This document shows, piece by piece, positions 16,448 through 25,764 of a stretch of 48,669 nucleotides of DNA. Source of the DNA: Bacteroidia bacterium. Its GTDB lineage: Bacteria > Bacteroidota > Bacteroidia > AKYH767-A > OLB10. The notes beneath the pieces are model-generated. The model saw nothing but the letters and a program-made list of their open reading frames with translations. It was not told where the DNA came from and did no database searches. Positions within the stretch are counted from its first letter, which is position 1, and each line of letters begins with the position of its first letter. Location: NCBI GenBank assembly GCA_020847635.1, contig JADLBQ010000036.1, forward strand, positions 1-48,669, given 5' to 3'. A program made the position numbers and the translations under genes.

Positions 16448-17902
16448 ATGCAGACGAAGACTAACACAAAAATCAACCCTGAAAAAATCTGGGATAATTG
16501 CCTGAAGATTATCCGTGATAATGTTTCAGCTCAGAATTTCAAAACCTGGTTTGAACCCATCAAAGCAATTAAACTTGAAAACCATGTTTTGACAATTGAA
16601 GTACCCAGCCAATTTGTTTACGAATGGCTGGAGGAGCATTATATTACCCTACTTCGTAAAACGATCAAAAGCCAGCTTGGTAAAGAAGGGAAACTTGAAT
16701 ACAGTATCCTGATGGATACGACTTCAGGCTCAGGTTCACCCATGACGGTAAAAATTCCGGGAAGAAATGTGAATACTTTAAAGAATCCTTCACTGCTGGC
16801 ACCAATCAACCTAAACAGTACTATTAAGAATCCGTTTATTATTCCCGGTCTTAAAAAAATTGATATTGACTCACAGCTCAATCCAAATTATTCATTTGAC
16901 AACCTGATTGAAGGTGATTGTAACCGCCTGGCCCGTTCGGCCGGCTATGCCGTTGCCAATAAACCCGGTGGAACTTCCTTTAATCCACTGCTCGTTTACG
17001 GAGGTGTCGGGTTAGGTAAAACCCACCTGGCCCATGCAATCGGAGTTGAAATCAAAGAAAAATTTCCTCAGAAAACTGTACTCTACGTTCCATCAGACAG
17101 ATTCATGAATCAGTTTGTTGAAGCTGTCAAGAATAATTCGTATAATGACTTCGTACATTTTTATCAGATGCTGGATGTGCTGATCATTGATGATATTCAG
17201 TTTTTTGCCAGTAAAGAGAAAACTCAAGATGTTTTCTTCCAGATTTTCAACCACCTTCATCAGAATAATAAGCAGATTGTCCTGACCAGTGATAAAGCAC
17301 CGGTTGACCTTTCGGGAATGGAGCAGCGATTGTTATCCCGTTTTAAATGGGGACTGGCTGCCGACCTTACTCCACCTGATTTTGAGATGCGGATCGCTAT
17401 TCTTAGAAAGAAAATGTACATCGAAGGAATTGAACTCAGTAATGATATTGTTGAATACATTGCACTCAGTATTACCAATAACATCCGTGAGTTGGAAGGT
17501 GCACTGATCTCAATTGTTGCCCAGTCATCATTAAACAAAAAACCAATTACCCTCGAACTTACCAAACAGATGATTGATAAGTTTGTAAAAAATACTGTTC
17601 ACGAAATTTCGATTGATTATATTCAGAAAGTAGTTTGTGATTACTTTGAATTACCCCTTGAATTACTTAAATCAAAGACAAGAAAACGCGAAGTTGTTCA
17701 GGCTCGTCAATTGGCTATGTTTTTTTCCAAATCCCTGACCAAATCCTCTTTGTCACACATCGGAATGCACTGTGGCGGTAAAGACCATGCCACTGTTTTA
17801 CACGCCTGCCGTACAGTAAATAACTTGATTGATACCGATAAGAAATTCCGTTCATACGTTCAGGATATCCAGAAAAGAATTAATATCCAGCGCGAAGCGT
17901 AA
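16448..17902 (+). CDS. dnaA: Chromosomal replication initiator protein DnaA
   Basis: AAA+ initiator that binds oriC DnaA boxes and melts origin DNA (484 aa). Domain I is NPEKIWDNCLKIIRDNVSAQNFKTWF. A linker leads to the AAA+ core: FDNLIEGDCNRLARSAGYAV, Walker A GGVGLGKTH near 185, Walker B VLIIDDIQFF near 242, and the EQRLLSRFKWGL box. Domain IV ends with the DNA-binding signature HCGGKDHATVLHACR near 440. The frame is open back to a TTG at 16364, but that lies in a possible promoter; ATG 16448 (MQTKTNTKINPEKIW) gives the standard N-terminus. No cluster of DnaA boxes and no dnaN is seen beside it, so the origin is not shown to be here. Confidence 0.97.
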   Translation: MQTKTNTKINPEKIWDNCLKIIRDNVSAQNFKTWFEPIKAIKLENHVLTIEVPSQFVYEWLEEHYITLLRKTIKSQLGKEGKLEYSILMDTTSGSGSPMTVKIPGRNVNTLKNPSLLAPINLNSTIKNPFIIPGLKKIDIDSQLNPNYSFDNLIEGDCNRLARSAGYAVANKPGGTSFNPLLVYGGVGLGKTHLAHAIGVEIKEKFPQKTVLYVPSDRFMNQFVEAVKNNSYNDFVHFYQMLDVLIIDDIQFFASKEKTQDVFFQIFNHLHQNNKQIVLTSDKAPVDLSGMEQRLLSRFKWGLAADLTPPDFEMRIAILRKKMYIEGIELSNDIVEYIALSITNNIRELEGALISIVAQSSLNKKPITLELTKQMIDKFVKNTVHEISIDYIQKVVCDYFELPLELLKSKTRKREVVQARQLAMFFSKSLTKSSLSHIGMHCGGKDHATVLHACRTVNNLIDTDKKFRSYVQDIQKRINIQREA

Positions 17903-17913
17903 CCACCCACCTT

Positions 17914-17942
17914 TTGAAATTAGGAAAAAGCGCACTACCTTG
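17914..17942 (+). promoter_or_regulatory. Possible promoter inside the dnaA terminator hairpin
   Basis: A TTG (17914-17916) and TACCTTG (17936-17942, one T short of TAnnTTTG) are separated by 19 bases, a Bacteroidota-like spacing. The -7-like part covers the hairpin loop, so the dnaA terminator and the phosphatase promoter would share DNA. Confidence 0.35.
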
Positions 17943-17956
17943 CAGTGCGCTTTTTT
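17925..17956. terminator. Bidirectional-looking intrinsic terminator after dnaA
   Basis: Perfect 7-base stem GCGCACT (17930-17936) and AGTGCGC (17944-17950) around the loop ACCTTGC, flanked by AAAAA on the left and TTTTTT on the right. It ends only 9 bases before the phosphatase ATG. Confidence 0.85.
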
Positions 17957-17965
17957 AATCCTGAT

Positions 17966-18439
17966 ATGAAGATACTGATGGTTTGCCTGGGCAACATCTG
18001 CCGTTCTCCGATAGCCGAAGGCGTACTCCAGGCTCAACTGTTAAAGAGTAGGATTCATTCGGTAACTGTTGACTCAGCCGGCCTCTTATCTTATCATGTG
18101 GGTGAACAGCCTGATAAACGGGCAATGGAGACTGCTGTCCGGTTTGGTGTTGATATTTCACACCAGCAAGCCCGGCAAATCAGAACAAATGATTTCTCCG
18201 AATTTGACCTGCTTTTTGCAATGGACCAAAGTGTATTGAATCAATTGCTCTCCATAAATAAAACAGCAAAATTCCATCAGCGAATTCACCTTTTTTTAGA
18301 ATATGCCGGTTATCCGGAAGGCAGCATTGTTCCGGATCCGTATTATGGTACTTTAAAAGACTTTGAAGAATGTTATAAACTCATTGAGCATGCTTCTGCG
18401 AAAATTTTGAAGCGGATGATTGAGAACGGCTTAAAATGA
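17966..18439 (+). CDS. Low-molecular-weight protein-tyrosine phosphatase
   Basis: Cytoplasmic phosphatase of 157 aa that dephosphorylates phosphotyrosine proteins, in bacteria often tied to polysaccharide export kinases. The P-loop is VCLGNICRSP, with nucleophile Cys7 and Arg13. The general-acid Asp is in VPDPYYG near residue 120, and the DSAGL and ARQI segments are typical. Start chosen at 17966 (MKILMVCLGN); the frame is open back to 17945, but that would place the start inside the terminator hairpin. It is separated from dnaA by that terminator and followed by a long non-coding stretch, so it is probably monocistronic. Confidence 0.94.
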   Translation: MKILMVCLGNICRSPIAEGVLQAQLLKSRIHSVTVDSAGLLSYHVGEQPDKRAMETAVRFGVDISHQQARQIRTNDFSEFDLLFAMDQSVLNQLLSINKTAKFHQRIHLFLEYAGYPEGSIVPDPYYGTLKDFEECYKLIEHASAKILKRMIENGLK

Positions 18440-19173
18440 CTGATGCTCTTGATTCAGGAAAAACTGCAAAAGTAAATTTTCAAAAATCCTTTCTTAAACT
18501 TAATAACAAAAAAACCTCAATTCTGATCTCAGGTTAATTTTTCTAGCGTCATTGTTAGAATGCTTTAATTCCCATTCCTGATAAAAGGCTGCTACCTATT
18601 TCAACTTGTGATAACAGGTAAACAATGATCTGAATGTTTTTCTTGTTCTAAAGAAATACAACTTCCTGCAACCTTTTTTTACTGTTACTTGCGAGGTAGT
18701 AGTTTCTTACGATGACTATCGGCATAACAACATTGATTCTGATACCATCAGATTACCCTAGCATACTTTAAGTACGCAATTCAGCTACCAATACCATCAG
18801 GATGTATGCCAGCCAAACAAAATCTACTGAAGGGAGCAGCCTCCTAACCAGCAGGAAAGCTGTGATTTTTATCCAGCAATACTTCAACTGCTGAACATAT
18901 CAAATGGTTGCCGTACCTTGCTCAATATTTCAAACAGGACAACAAAGAAATTGATTGCAGAATGAGCTTGCAGTGGGGTGTTGCCTGATCAGGAAATAAA
19001 ACGGAATAATAAAGAGACTTACAAAACCAATGACATTACACAGGAAAGTTGTATTGAACCATTTAAATTCTCCCTATTGTGGAAGAAGGCAGATGGGATG
19101 ATTATAATTAATTTCTAATTAAGATTTAATTATATACATTCTTACTTAATATAATCATAAAACCAATACTGTT
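18440..19173. other. Gene-free stretch, 734 bases
   Basis: No open frame of note on either strand, no RNA fold recognised and no perfect repeat found. Short read-through pieces can be translated but do not resemble a known family. It adjoins a pseudogene, so it may be the remains of decayed genes. Confidence 0.45.
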
Positions 19174-20573
19174 ATGAGAAATGCTATTCTTTGTATTTAC
19201 TTTCTTCTGAGTATAACATTAGTAATAGCTCAAAATGAAAATAACATTTGGTATTTTGTCTCTTAGGCTGGAATAGATTTTAATTCAGTCGTACCTGTTT
19301 CCCTATTAAAGAGTCAATTATTCACTTATGATAATTCAAGCACAGTCTCAGATACATCAAGGAATCTTTTGTTTTATACCGATGATGTGAATGTTTGGAA
19401 TGCAAACCAGCAAATTATGTCAAATGGATTAAATATTGGTTGAAGTAATACCGGTGGGCAAGCAGCAGTTATTTTCAAACAACCAATACAACAATCTATT
19501 TATTACATCTTCACTGCTGATACATTTGGGGTATCTGGAGGACTTAAATATTCAGTTGTAGATATGAATGGTTTAAATGGATTAGGAGCAATTATACCAA
19601 AAGCGTTGTTCTTCAAAATCCATCAACTGAAAATCTGGTAGGCATTTCTTCTTGCAGTAGGGAATATGGCTGGTTAACCACACACAAGGGAAATTTAAAT
19701 CAATTTCATTGTTATGCAATTGTGTATAATGGCTTGAATCCCAAGCCTGTTATAAATACTTTCGGGGTATATCATCCGACTGAACCATGGGGCGTGGACA
19801 ATAATACAGCGGGGCAACTAAGTATCTCAAAGTACGAGGTAAAGATAGGTTGTGTACAATTCCTGTCAGGCAATATCGAGGTTTTAGATTTTAATTTAAA
19901 TACAGGAATTGTATCTAATCCCATATTAATTAATACAACTTATCCGGGTGCATAGGGACTGAAATTTTTGCCTGATGAAACAGAAATACATGTAACAGTT
20001 ATACATCTCCGCTTATTCATCAATTTGATGTGACATTAGGAGATACTACTACGAATACAAATTCTGATCTAATGGTAGGTACAATTCCAACAATAAATTG
20101 TCCAGGATTTTGAGGCTCAACTGGTTATATACAACGCGCACATGCTGATAAAATCTACAAAGCACATTGTGAACAGAGCTATATTAGTGTAATCAATGAT
20201 CCTAATCAATCAGGTGTACTATGCAATCTGGTTAATATGGATGTAGCTCTAACAAGCAATCTCTCTGCATTCGGATTATTTAGAGGTGTTGGAGTAGAAT
20301 GTATGTAAACTGGTAAGTTAGAAACCCATATAGAGGATGTATTTAATATCCTCCTGAATTCAAGTAATGGAAAATTTAATTTAACTACAACTTCAAAGAC
20401 TGCAATTAAAGACTTAAAATTGAAAATATATGATACTTTGGGGCAATTGTTTTTTCAGAACCCTGAGTTCTACAAGTATAATAAATATTGAATCTAATCT
20501 TTCAGCAGGGTGCTATACAATATTATTGGATTTGGATAAACAGAAAATTATTAAAAAAATAATTGTGTGCTAG
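19174..20573 (+). pseudogene. Decayed gene for a T9SS-exported WD40/beta-propeller-like protein
   Basis: The frame opens with a signal peptide (MRNAILCIYFLLSITLVIAQ) and NIWYFVS*AGIDFNS, recognisable as the Bacteroidota 'WYFG-x-AGxDF' repeat protein start. There are stops in frame at 19264-19266 (TAG) and 19441-19443 (TGA), a frameshift near 19600, another TAG at 19953-19955, a frameshift around 20000-20030, further stops near 20112 and 20305, and a last frameshift near 20460. Between them the sequence keeps family pieces such as NLLFYTDDVNVWN, NPSTENLV and INTFGVYHP. The end (IKDLKLKIYDTLGQL, then SAGCYTILLDLDKQKIIKKIIV) is a type A T9SS sorting domain. The many lesions mean it is dead. Its last bases overlap the 3' end of the convergent asnB-like gene. 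Confidence 0.88.
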
Positions 20574-22453
20574 TTCATCCACCTTTGACACCATTGCTGC
20601 AGTACAATTATTTTCCATAATCGGTTAAAATCCATGTCGAAGCATGAAAAATATCTCTCTTTAAGTGCAACGACCGATTTATAATTAAACAGACCATAAG
20701 AGTCTATTGTCGTTTTACTTAACAAATTATGAGTAAATTCAGAGAGTTCTGTTCTCATCCACAGCTGCAATGGAACTTGAAATCCCATCTTCTCCCTTTC
20801 CATAATGCTTGCCGGAATATGTTTGTGAGTGATGTGCCGGAGAATGTATTTCCCTGTTCTACCTTTTAGTTTAAATGAAGCAGGTAGTTGTACTGCCCAT
20901 TCAGTAAGTTTATGATCGAGTAATGGCTCACGTCCTTCGAGGCTTACAGCCATTGTAGCACGGTCAACCTTGGCAAGTATGTCATCTGCTAAAAATGTTT
21001 TGTAATCCAGCCATAGAAAATTGTCAAGCAATTCATGTGCATTCAGTTTATCAAATTGGTCAAAAGCAGTTAAAGGGAATTCTGCTTTTACGTTCAGCAG
21101 TTGCCTTACTTCTTTTTTTGTCATGGCCTGTGTGATAATGTTAAACGCTTCAACAGGATGAGCAGATTGTAATAAAAGTAAAAGTTTGTTTGCACGGTCA
21201 GGATTGGCAATGGAGTGTGGAAAAGCATTCCACAACCATACCGGAAGCTGTGCAGGTAATTTTAAAGCTGATAATTTTTTCAGCTTGCTGAGATAACCGG
21301 CTGCCTTGGCGTATTTGGTATAACCTGCAAAAGTTTCATCACCGCCATCAGCACTGAGAGCTACGGTTACCTGCTGCCGTGCCATTTTACTTACCAGGTA
21401 TGTAGGTATGATGGAAGAATCTGCTAAGGGTTCGTCAGCAAGTTCGGGAAGCAATGGAATGATATCCATTGCTTCCTTATAGGTACAGGTGAATTCATGG
21501 TGATCTGTTTGGAGATGAGTTGCAACTTGCCGTGCAAATTCCGATTCATTGTAAGCAGCATCTTCAAAACCTATGGTAAAAGTTTTAAGTTTTTGAGTTT
21601 GCTTTTTTTGAATGAGGGCAGTTACCAATGAACTGTCATAACCTCCACTCAGAAAAATACCCACAGGCACATCAGCCACCATACGATAATTACATGATTC
21701 CTGCAACAGCCGTTCCGTTTCAGTTATGGCATCTTCAAAACTTATGTTGAGTTTGGGTTGGTTGTAAAATGTAGTCACATCCCAGTAACATACTTCATCC
21801 GTTCTTCCGTTTGTTAAATTGATTTGCAGAAAATGACCTGGAAGAAGTTTCCGCGTGTGATTAAAAATACAATGTGGTACCGGAATATAACCATGTTGAA
21901 AGTACAGCGATAATGCTGCATGATTCATCTCCTTCTTAAAAGATGGATGCCTGTGAAATGCCTTTAGTTCGGATGCAAACAAAAACGTTTGCTGATGATG
22001 ATACCAAAACAGTGGTTTTACTCCAGCCCGGTCACGAATCAGATATAAGCATTGTTTCTTTCTGTCGAGCAATGCTATGGCAAACATTCCCCTGAAATGT
22101 TCGATGCAACTGATACCAAAAATTAAATAGGCCTGGAGAAAGACTTCCGTATCACTGCCTGATTTGAAACGGCAACCTTGTTTTTCAAGCGATTTTCTGA
22201 CTTCCTGATGGTTATACAATTCACCATTAAAAATTAAACTTACATGTTCGCTGTGCATGGGCTGATGGCCGGCAGCACTGAGGTCAATAATGGACAATCT
22301 TCGGAAACCAAACCCTATACGGCATGATTCGATATTGAATACTTCATAACCACTATCGTCAGGTCCGCGATGCAGCAATGCATCTGCCATGGCTTGTACG
22401 TCTTGTAAAGATCCCTTTCCGTTAAAATCTGCAAATCCGGCAATTCCACACAT
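20570..22453 (-). CDS. asnB: Asparagine synthase (glutamine-hydrolysing)
   Basis: Cytoplasmic amidotransferase that uses glutamine and ATP to amidate aspartate, or in polysaccharide clusters another carboxyl group (627 aa from this start). The mature N-terminus begins MCGIAGFAD, with nucleophile Cys2. The GATase II domain has RRLSIIDLSAAGHQPM, FNGELYNH and SGSDTEVFLQAY. The synthetase domain has the PP-loop SGGYDSS near 263-270, SADGGDETFAGY, and LDYKTFLADDILAKVDRATMA. An in-frame TTG at 22462 would add three residues and hide the nucleophile, and it lies inside the -7 element, so 22453 is chosen. It is divergent from a methyltransferase, a pairing often seen in surface polysaccharide loci. 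Gene symbol by family only. Confidence 0.9.
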   Translation of the reverse strand: MCGIAGFADFNGKGSLQDVQAMADALLHRGPDDSGYEVFNIESCRIGFGFRRLSIIDLSAAGHQPMHSEHVSLIFNGELYNHQEVRKSLEKQGCRFKSGSDTEVFLQAYLIFGISCIEHFRGMFAIALLDRKKQCLYLIRDRAGVKPLFWYHHQQTFLFASELKAFHRHPSFKKEMNHAALSLYFQHGYIPVPHCIFNHTRKLLPGHFLQINLTNGRTDEVCYWDVTTFYNQPKLNISFEDAITETERLLQESCNYRMVADVPVGIFLSGGYDSSLVTALIQKKQTQKLKTFTIGFEDAAYNESEFARQVATHLQTDHHEFTCTYKEAMDIIPLLPELADEPLADSSIIPTYLVSKMARQQVTVALSADGGDETFAGYTKYAKAAGYLSKLKKLSALKLPAQLPVWLWNAFPHSIANPDRANKLLLLLQSAHPVEAFNIITQAMTKKEVRQLLNVKAEFPLTAFDQFDKLNAHELLDNFLWLDYKTFLADDILAKVDRATMAVSLEGREPLLDHKLTEWAVQLPASFKLKGRTGKYILRHITHKHIPASIMEREKMGFQVPLQLWMRTELSEFTHNLLSKTTIDSYGLFNYKSVVALKERYFSCFDMDFNRLWKIIVLQQWCQRWMN

Positions 22454-22459
22454 TGTGGG

Positions 22460-22467
22460 CAAAGCTA
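22460..22467 (-). promoter_or_regulatory. -7 element before asnB
   Basis: Reverse-strand TAGCTTTG is an exact TAnnTTTG match, ending 6 bases before the ATG at 22453. It argues for the MCGIAG start and a leaderless mRNA. Confidence 0.55.
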
Positions 22468-22544
22468 AATTTTTTCACTCTACCGAGCGGAGTTACTTGA
22501 CCTGGCAGGTTTTCAACGTGACATGCACTTATACTACATTTAGA

Positions 22545-22552
22545 TATTTTCG
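22545..22552 (+). promoter_or_regulatory. -7-like element before methyltransferase
   Basis: TATTTTCG fits TAnnTTTG with C for the third T of the last triplet. It ends 5 bases before the ATG at 22558. Confidence 0.4.
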
Positions 22553-22557
22553 CGCCT

Positions 22558-23505
22558 ATGGTTGACTTTGTAGCTCCTGTTACTGGAAATGCACTTTACA
22601 AAGAAGGCACATCACTAATTTCTGATAAAATGGAAGTTTTCCCTGTAATAGACAACATTCCTCGCTTTGTTGAAATGAATAATTATGCGAATGCTTTCGG
22701 GTTGCAGTGGAAGTCCTTTGCAAAAATTCAGCTTGACAGTTACAATGGAAGCACTATTTCCAAAGACCGATTATTACGTTGTCTCGGTAAGCCTTTGGAT
22801 TCATTAAAAGATAAAGATGTACTGGAGGTAGGTTGCGGTGCTGGAAGGTTTACAGAGTATCTGATAAAATCAGGAGCACATGTACACTCGGTTGACCTGA
22901 GTATGGCTGTTGAAGTGAATGCAGGCAATATGGGAAATCCAGCCAATTACAGAGTAGCTCAGGCTGATGTTTATAGACTTCCATTTCCTTCTGAAAGTTT
23001 TGATACCGTCTTTTGTATTGGTGTGATACAACATACACCTTCTCCTGAGAAAACTATTGAACATTTGTGGAAAATGGTGAAACCCGGTGGGCAACTGATC
23101 ATAGATCATTATACATTCGACTGGATGTATCTGATAAAACCGGTTCTGCTCTACCGTTTTTTCTTAAAAAGAATGAAACCTGAAAAATCAAAAAAAGCAG
23201 TAGAAAAAATTGTAAGATTCTTCTTTCCGTTACACTGGAAATTCCAAAACAGCAGGCTGATGACCCTTCTTCTCAACCGTGTATCACCTTGCTATGTTTA
23301 TATCAAAACATTACCTGGAATGGATTACAGTTTTCATTACCAGCTTTCAAGGTTAGATACTTATGATGGATTAACGGATTATTATAAACACCTGAGAAGT
23401 AAGACACAGATTCATAAAATTCTTATTGCACTGGGTGCTAAAAACATTGTGATACGAAAAGACGGAAACGGGATTGAAGCAAGGTGCCTGCGACCACTGA
23501 GCTAA
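22558..23505 (+). CDS. SAM-dependent methyltransferase with short Trm112-like N-terminus
   Basis: Class I methyltransferase of 315 aa. Residues 1-40 (PVTGNALYKEGTSLISDKMEVFPVIDNIPRF) look like the zinc-ribbon-type Trm112-like lead-in of glycan methyltransferases, but the usual cysteines are absent. Motif I is LEVGCGAG at 89-96, followed by VHSVDLSM, then the FCIGVIQHTPSPEKTIEHLWKMVKPGGQLIIDHY block. The C-terminal third is alpha-rich with a long basic stretch (LKRMKPEKSKKAVEKIVRFF). Start ATG 22558 is 5 bases after a promoter-like element. It faces away from asnB. Probable substrate is a surface polysaccharide or its carrier, but this is inferred. Confidence 0.85.
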   Translation: MVDFVAPVTGNALYKEGTSLISDKMEVFPVIDNIPRFVEMNNYANAFGLQWKSFAKIQLDSYNGSTISKDRLLRCLGKPLDSLKDKDVLEVGCGAGRFTEYLIKSGAHVHSVDLSMAVEVNAGNMGNPANYRVAQADVYRLPFPSESFDTVFCIGVIQHTPSPEKTIEHLWKMVKPGGQLIIDHYTFDWMYLIKPVLLYRFFLKRMKPEKSKKAVEKIVRFFFPLHWKFQNSRLMTLLLNRVSPCYVYIKTLPGMDYSFHYQLSRLDTYDGLTDYYKHLRSKTQIHKILIALGAKNIVIRKDGNGIEARCLRPLS

Positions 23506-23604
23506 GTAACCAACCAGGCGGGAATTAAACCAAAGAAAGATCTGTTCAAAAAACCGGCAGGGCTTTCACTGTCGAGCAATTTGGATTGCACGTAATTCAA
23601 AAAT

Positions 23605-24732
23605 CTATTTAATGCCGGTTGCCTGTTTAAACATTGTTTCAGAAATAGAAACCCGGTCTTTAAAATAAAATACGCCTCCCCATCTGTAGATCACCTTAAG
23701 GTAAATAACTTCCTTCCCGGGAAGTGAAACGGTTGCTTTGATAAGATTACGGCTGTCTTCAGCAATCTCTTCAATAACGATATGCTTTGAAACCTGGCCA
23801 GTCGTTAAGGCATCCTGTTTTTCAGAACCCTGAACGGGAATAGCCGGTTTCAGATTGCGTTTTTCCGATTGTTCAGCCATCAAACTTTTTTGTTTGGCAT
23901 CCTGTTCATTCTTTGCATTGGCAGCTTGTTGTCTTCTTTCTTCCTCCTCTTGTTTTGCCCGGAGTCTATTTCGTTGCTCTTCTTCTGTTTTCATCCTGGA
24001 CTTGTTTTGTTGTTCTTCCTCTGTAGCAATTTTTGCTTTTCTCCGGGTTTCTTCTTCGAGAGCCAGCTTTGCTTTCCGGTCTTCCTCTGCTTTAGCAATT
24101 GCTGATTTACGGGTAGCTTCAACTGAATCGGCAAGAGCCTTCCTGGCAGCCCGGGCCTGAATCAGCGAGTCTGATTTTGCTTGCTCTGCATTTTTTTTTG
24201 CCTGGACTGCATTCTTCTTTTCTTCTTCCTTCCTTTTTTTTAGTTCATCCTCTGCCGCTTTAATTGCTGACTGGATCTGCTTGGTATAATCGGTATCATA
24301 AAATATTTCATCCAGCATCGGGCTGTAATGATAGCGGGCTACCGGCTGATTGAATACAACTATGTTAACCCCTTCAAATTGTTTAAATAAGTACACATCA
24401 AAATTGACCGGATAAAATCCCTGCTCAATTCTTTGTAGGGGAGCATGGGTATCAATCTGGATTTTTTTAGTAACGTATCCGGGTTTGTTAAATGACAAAA
24501 TATAATCACCGTTGTAAGGCAGATTCAGATTAAACCGGGAACTCCCTTTAATGGTCTGTGTCTGATTGGAGGTCAGGTTTTCAAGGACCAGATAACTGCC
24601 TTCAAATGAACCTTCTTCAATCTTAAAATTTGCAATCACAGGCAATGCAGCCTGCCGCTGCGCTTCGGCATTAACCCATGTTAACACAATCAGCCAGCCG
24701 GAGACCAGGAATACCCTGCAGAATTTATTCAT
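23605..24732 (-). CDS. Exported coiled-coil protein with PEGA/carboxypeptidase-like N-terminal domain
   Basis: 375-aa protein from this start (MNKFCRVF, then a hydrophobic run ending in VNAEAQ, a signal peptide). Residues ~35-120 are a beta-sandwich-like segment (YLVLENLTSNQTQTIKGSSRFNLNLPYNGDYILSFNKPGYVTKKI), similar to carboxypeptidase-regulatory/PEGA domains. About 155-300 is a charged coiled coil of alternating Lys/Glu/Ala, TolA-like in composition. The end is a small beta domain (KVIYRWGGVFYFKDRVSISETMF). An earlier in-frame ATG at 24783 adds residues before the signal peptide and is less likely. It is divergent from the next exported genes. Function is not known. Confidence 0.78.
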   Translation of the reverse strand: MNKFCRVFLVSGWLIVLTWVNAEAQRQAALPVIANFKIEEGSFEGSYLVLENLTSNQTQTIKGSSRFNLNLPYNGDYILSFNKPGYVTKKIQIDTHAPLQRIEQGFYPVNFDVYLFKQFEGVNIVVFNQPVARYHYSPMLDEIFYDTDYTKQIQSAIKAAEDELKKRKEEEKKNAVQAKKNAEQAKSDSLIQARAARKALADSVEATRKSAIAKAEEDRKAKLALEEETRRKAKIATEEEQQNKSRMKTEEEQRNRLRAKQEEEERRQQAANAKNEQDAKQKSLMAEQSEKRNLKPAIPVQGSEKQDALTTGQVSKHIVIEEIAEDSRNLIKATVSLPGKEVIYLKVIYRWGGVFYFKDRVSISETMFKQATGIK

Positions 24733-24774
24733 CTTAATCTCGAATAAAAACTGCTTAATTTGCATGACAGCAAA

Positions 24775-25254
24775 ATGTATCATTTGATATTGGCAAAGTT
24801 GAAAAAAATTATCCTTTTTACTTTTTGTTTTCTGAGTCTGAAATTGGCAGCACAGGAAATTACCATGGAATACACACTTGAGTATATCAATTCAAAATTA
24901 GGCAGCTGTTGTACGATTGATATTAGCCGGGGGATACTTTCAGCCGAATATAGAGAGCTGGGTGAAGTTGTCAGAGAAGATAATGTCTCCATTTCTGACC
25001 TTGATCTCAACTCCATCCATTTTGACAGTGAAAACAGAATGGTAGTAATCAACTGTAAGGGAGCACCAGCCAGCAAATGTGTAAGCCGCGAAATCCCGGC
25101 CTATGGCAAGCGAGGCATCTACCGGCCATATTCCCGAATCAGCTGGCAGGTAAACCTCAATGAAAAATCAGTTCAAGGACTCGAAAGAGCATTTGCTCAC
25201 ATGATCAAGCTGGTTTTAAATCCAAAATATTCCAGTTCTGAGCCCTTTGAATAA
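24775..25254 (+). CDS. Small exported protein, unknown function
   Basis: 159-aa protein with a signal peptide (KLKKIILFTFCFLSLKLAAQ), followed by a compact domain with a Cys pair (GSCCTIDI) and two more Cys (INCKGAPASKCVSR). The remainder is beta/alpha mixed (LDLNSIHFDSENRMVVI, RISWQVNLNEKSVQGLERAFAHMI). No family was recognised. The start is ATG 24775; the frame begins at 24760 but that would precede the signal peptide with an unneeded extension. Its stop TAA is directly followed by the ATG of the TPR gene, so the next two genes are probably in the same operon. Confidence 0.75.
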   Translation: MYHLILAKLKKIILFTFCFLSLKLAAQEITMEYTLEYINSKLGSCCTIDISRGILSAEYRELGEVVREDNVSISDLDLNSIHFDSENRMVVINCKGAPASKCVSREIPAYGKRGIYRPYSRISWQVNLNEKSVQGLERAFAHMIKLVLNPKYSSSEPFE

Positions 25255-25758
25255 ATGAAAAGTTTAATTGTTTTCATTCCTCTGCTTATTTCAATTAACA
25301 GCAACAGCCAGTCGGCAGCAGATTATTTCCGGCAGGGAAAAATTAATTATAACAATGCCCGGTATGAACAGGCCATTGAGCAGTACAATCAGGCTATTTT
25401 GCTTGATTCAACCGATGCGAATTACTTTTTGCAAAGAGGATTCTGTAAAGGTTTGCTGAAAGATTATCAGGGTGCAATTGCCGATTATTCATCAGCTATC
25501 CGGTTGAATCCTTCAGATCAGTTTGCTTATGTTTCAAGAGGAAGTGCAAAAAGCAAAATTGGGAACTTCTCAGAAGCCATTGATGATTTTAATCAGGCAC
25601 TGGTTCTGGATCCTGATTATGCAGAAGCTTACAATAACCGTGGATTTGCCAGGAAAGCACTGGGCCGCTTTGCTGAAGCGTGTGAGGATTGGAAGATTTC
25701 ACGGAAACTGGGAAATGAGGAAGCTAAAATTATTCTTAAAAATAACCGGTGTAAATAA
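25255..25758 (+). CDS. Exported TPR protein
   Basis: 167-aa tetratricopeptide-repeat protein with a short signal peptide (MKSLIVFIPLLISINSNSQS). Three to four TPR units follow: SAADYFRQGKINYNNARYEQAIEQYNQAILLDS, ANYFLQRGFCKGLLKDYQGAIADYSSAIRLNP, QFAYVSRGSAKSKIGNFSEAIDDFNQALVLDP and AEAYNNRGFARKALGRFAEACEDW. TPRs usually hold protein partners. It begins immediately after the stop of the preceding gene and ends 6 bases before the next. The partners are likely the flanking small secreted proteins, but that is inference. Confidence 0.86.
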   Translation: MKSLIVFIPLLISINSNSQSAADYFRQGKINYNNARYEQAIEQYNQAILLDSTDANYFLQRGFCKGLLKDYQGAIADYSSAIRLNPSDQFAYVSRGSAKSKIGNFSEAIDDFNQALVLDPDYAEAYNNRGFARKALGRFAEACEDWKISRKLGNEEAKIILKNNRCK

Positions 25759-25764
25759 GCAGAT

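Noticed and set aside
18440-19173. Degraded insertion sequence
   Set aside because: Short read-through fragments can be translated, but none shows a transposase motif or terminal inverted repeats.
24755-24762. TTAATTTG as a divergent promoter for the small exported gene
   Set aside because: It misses the A at position 2 and has no supporting -33 element; too weak to list.
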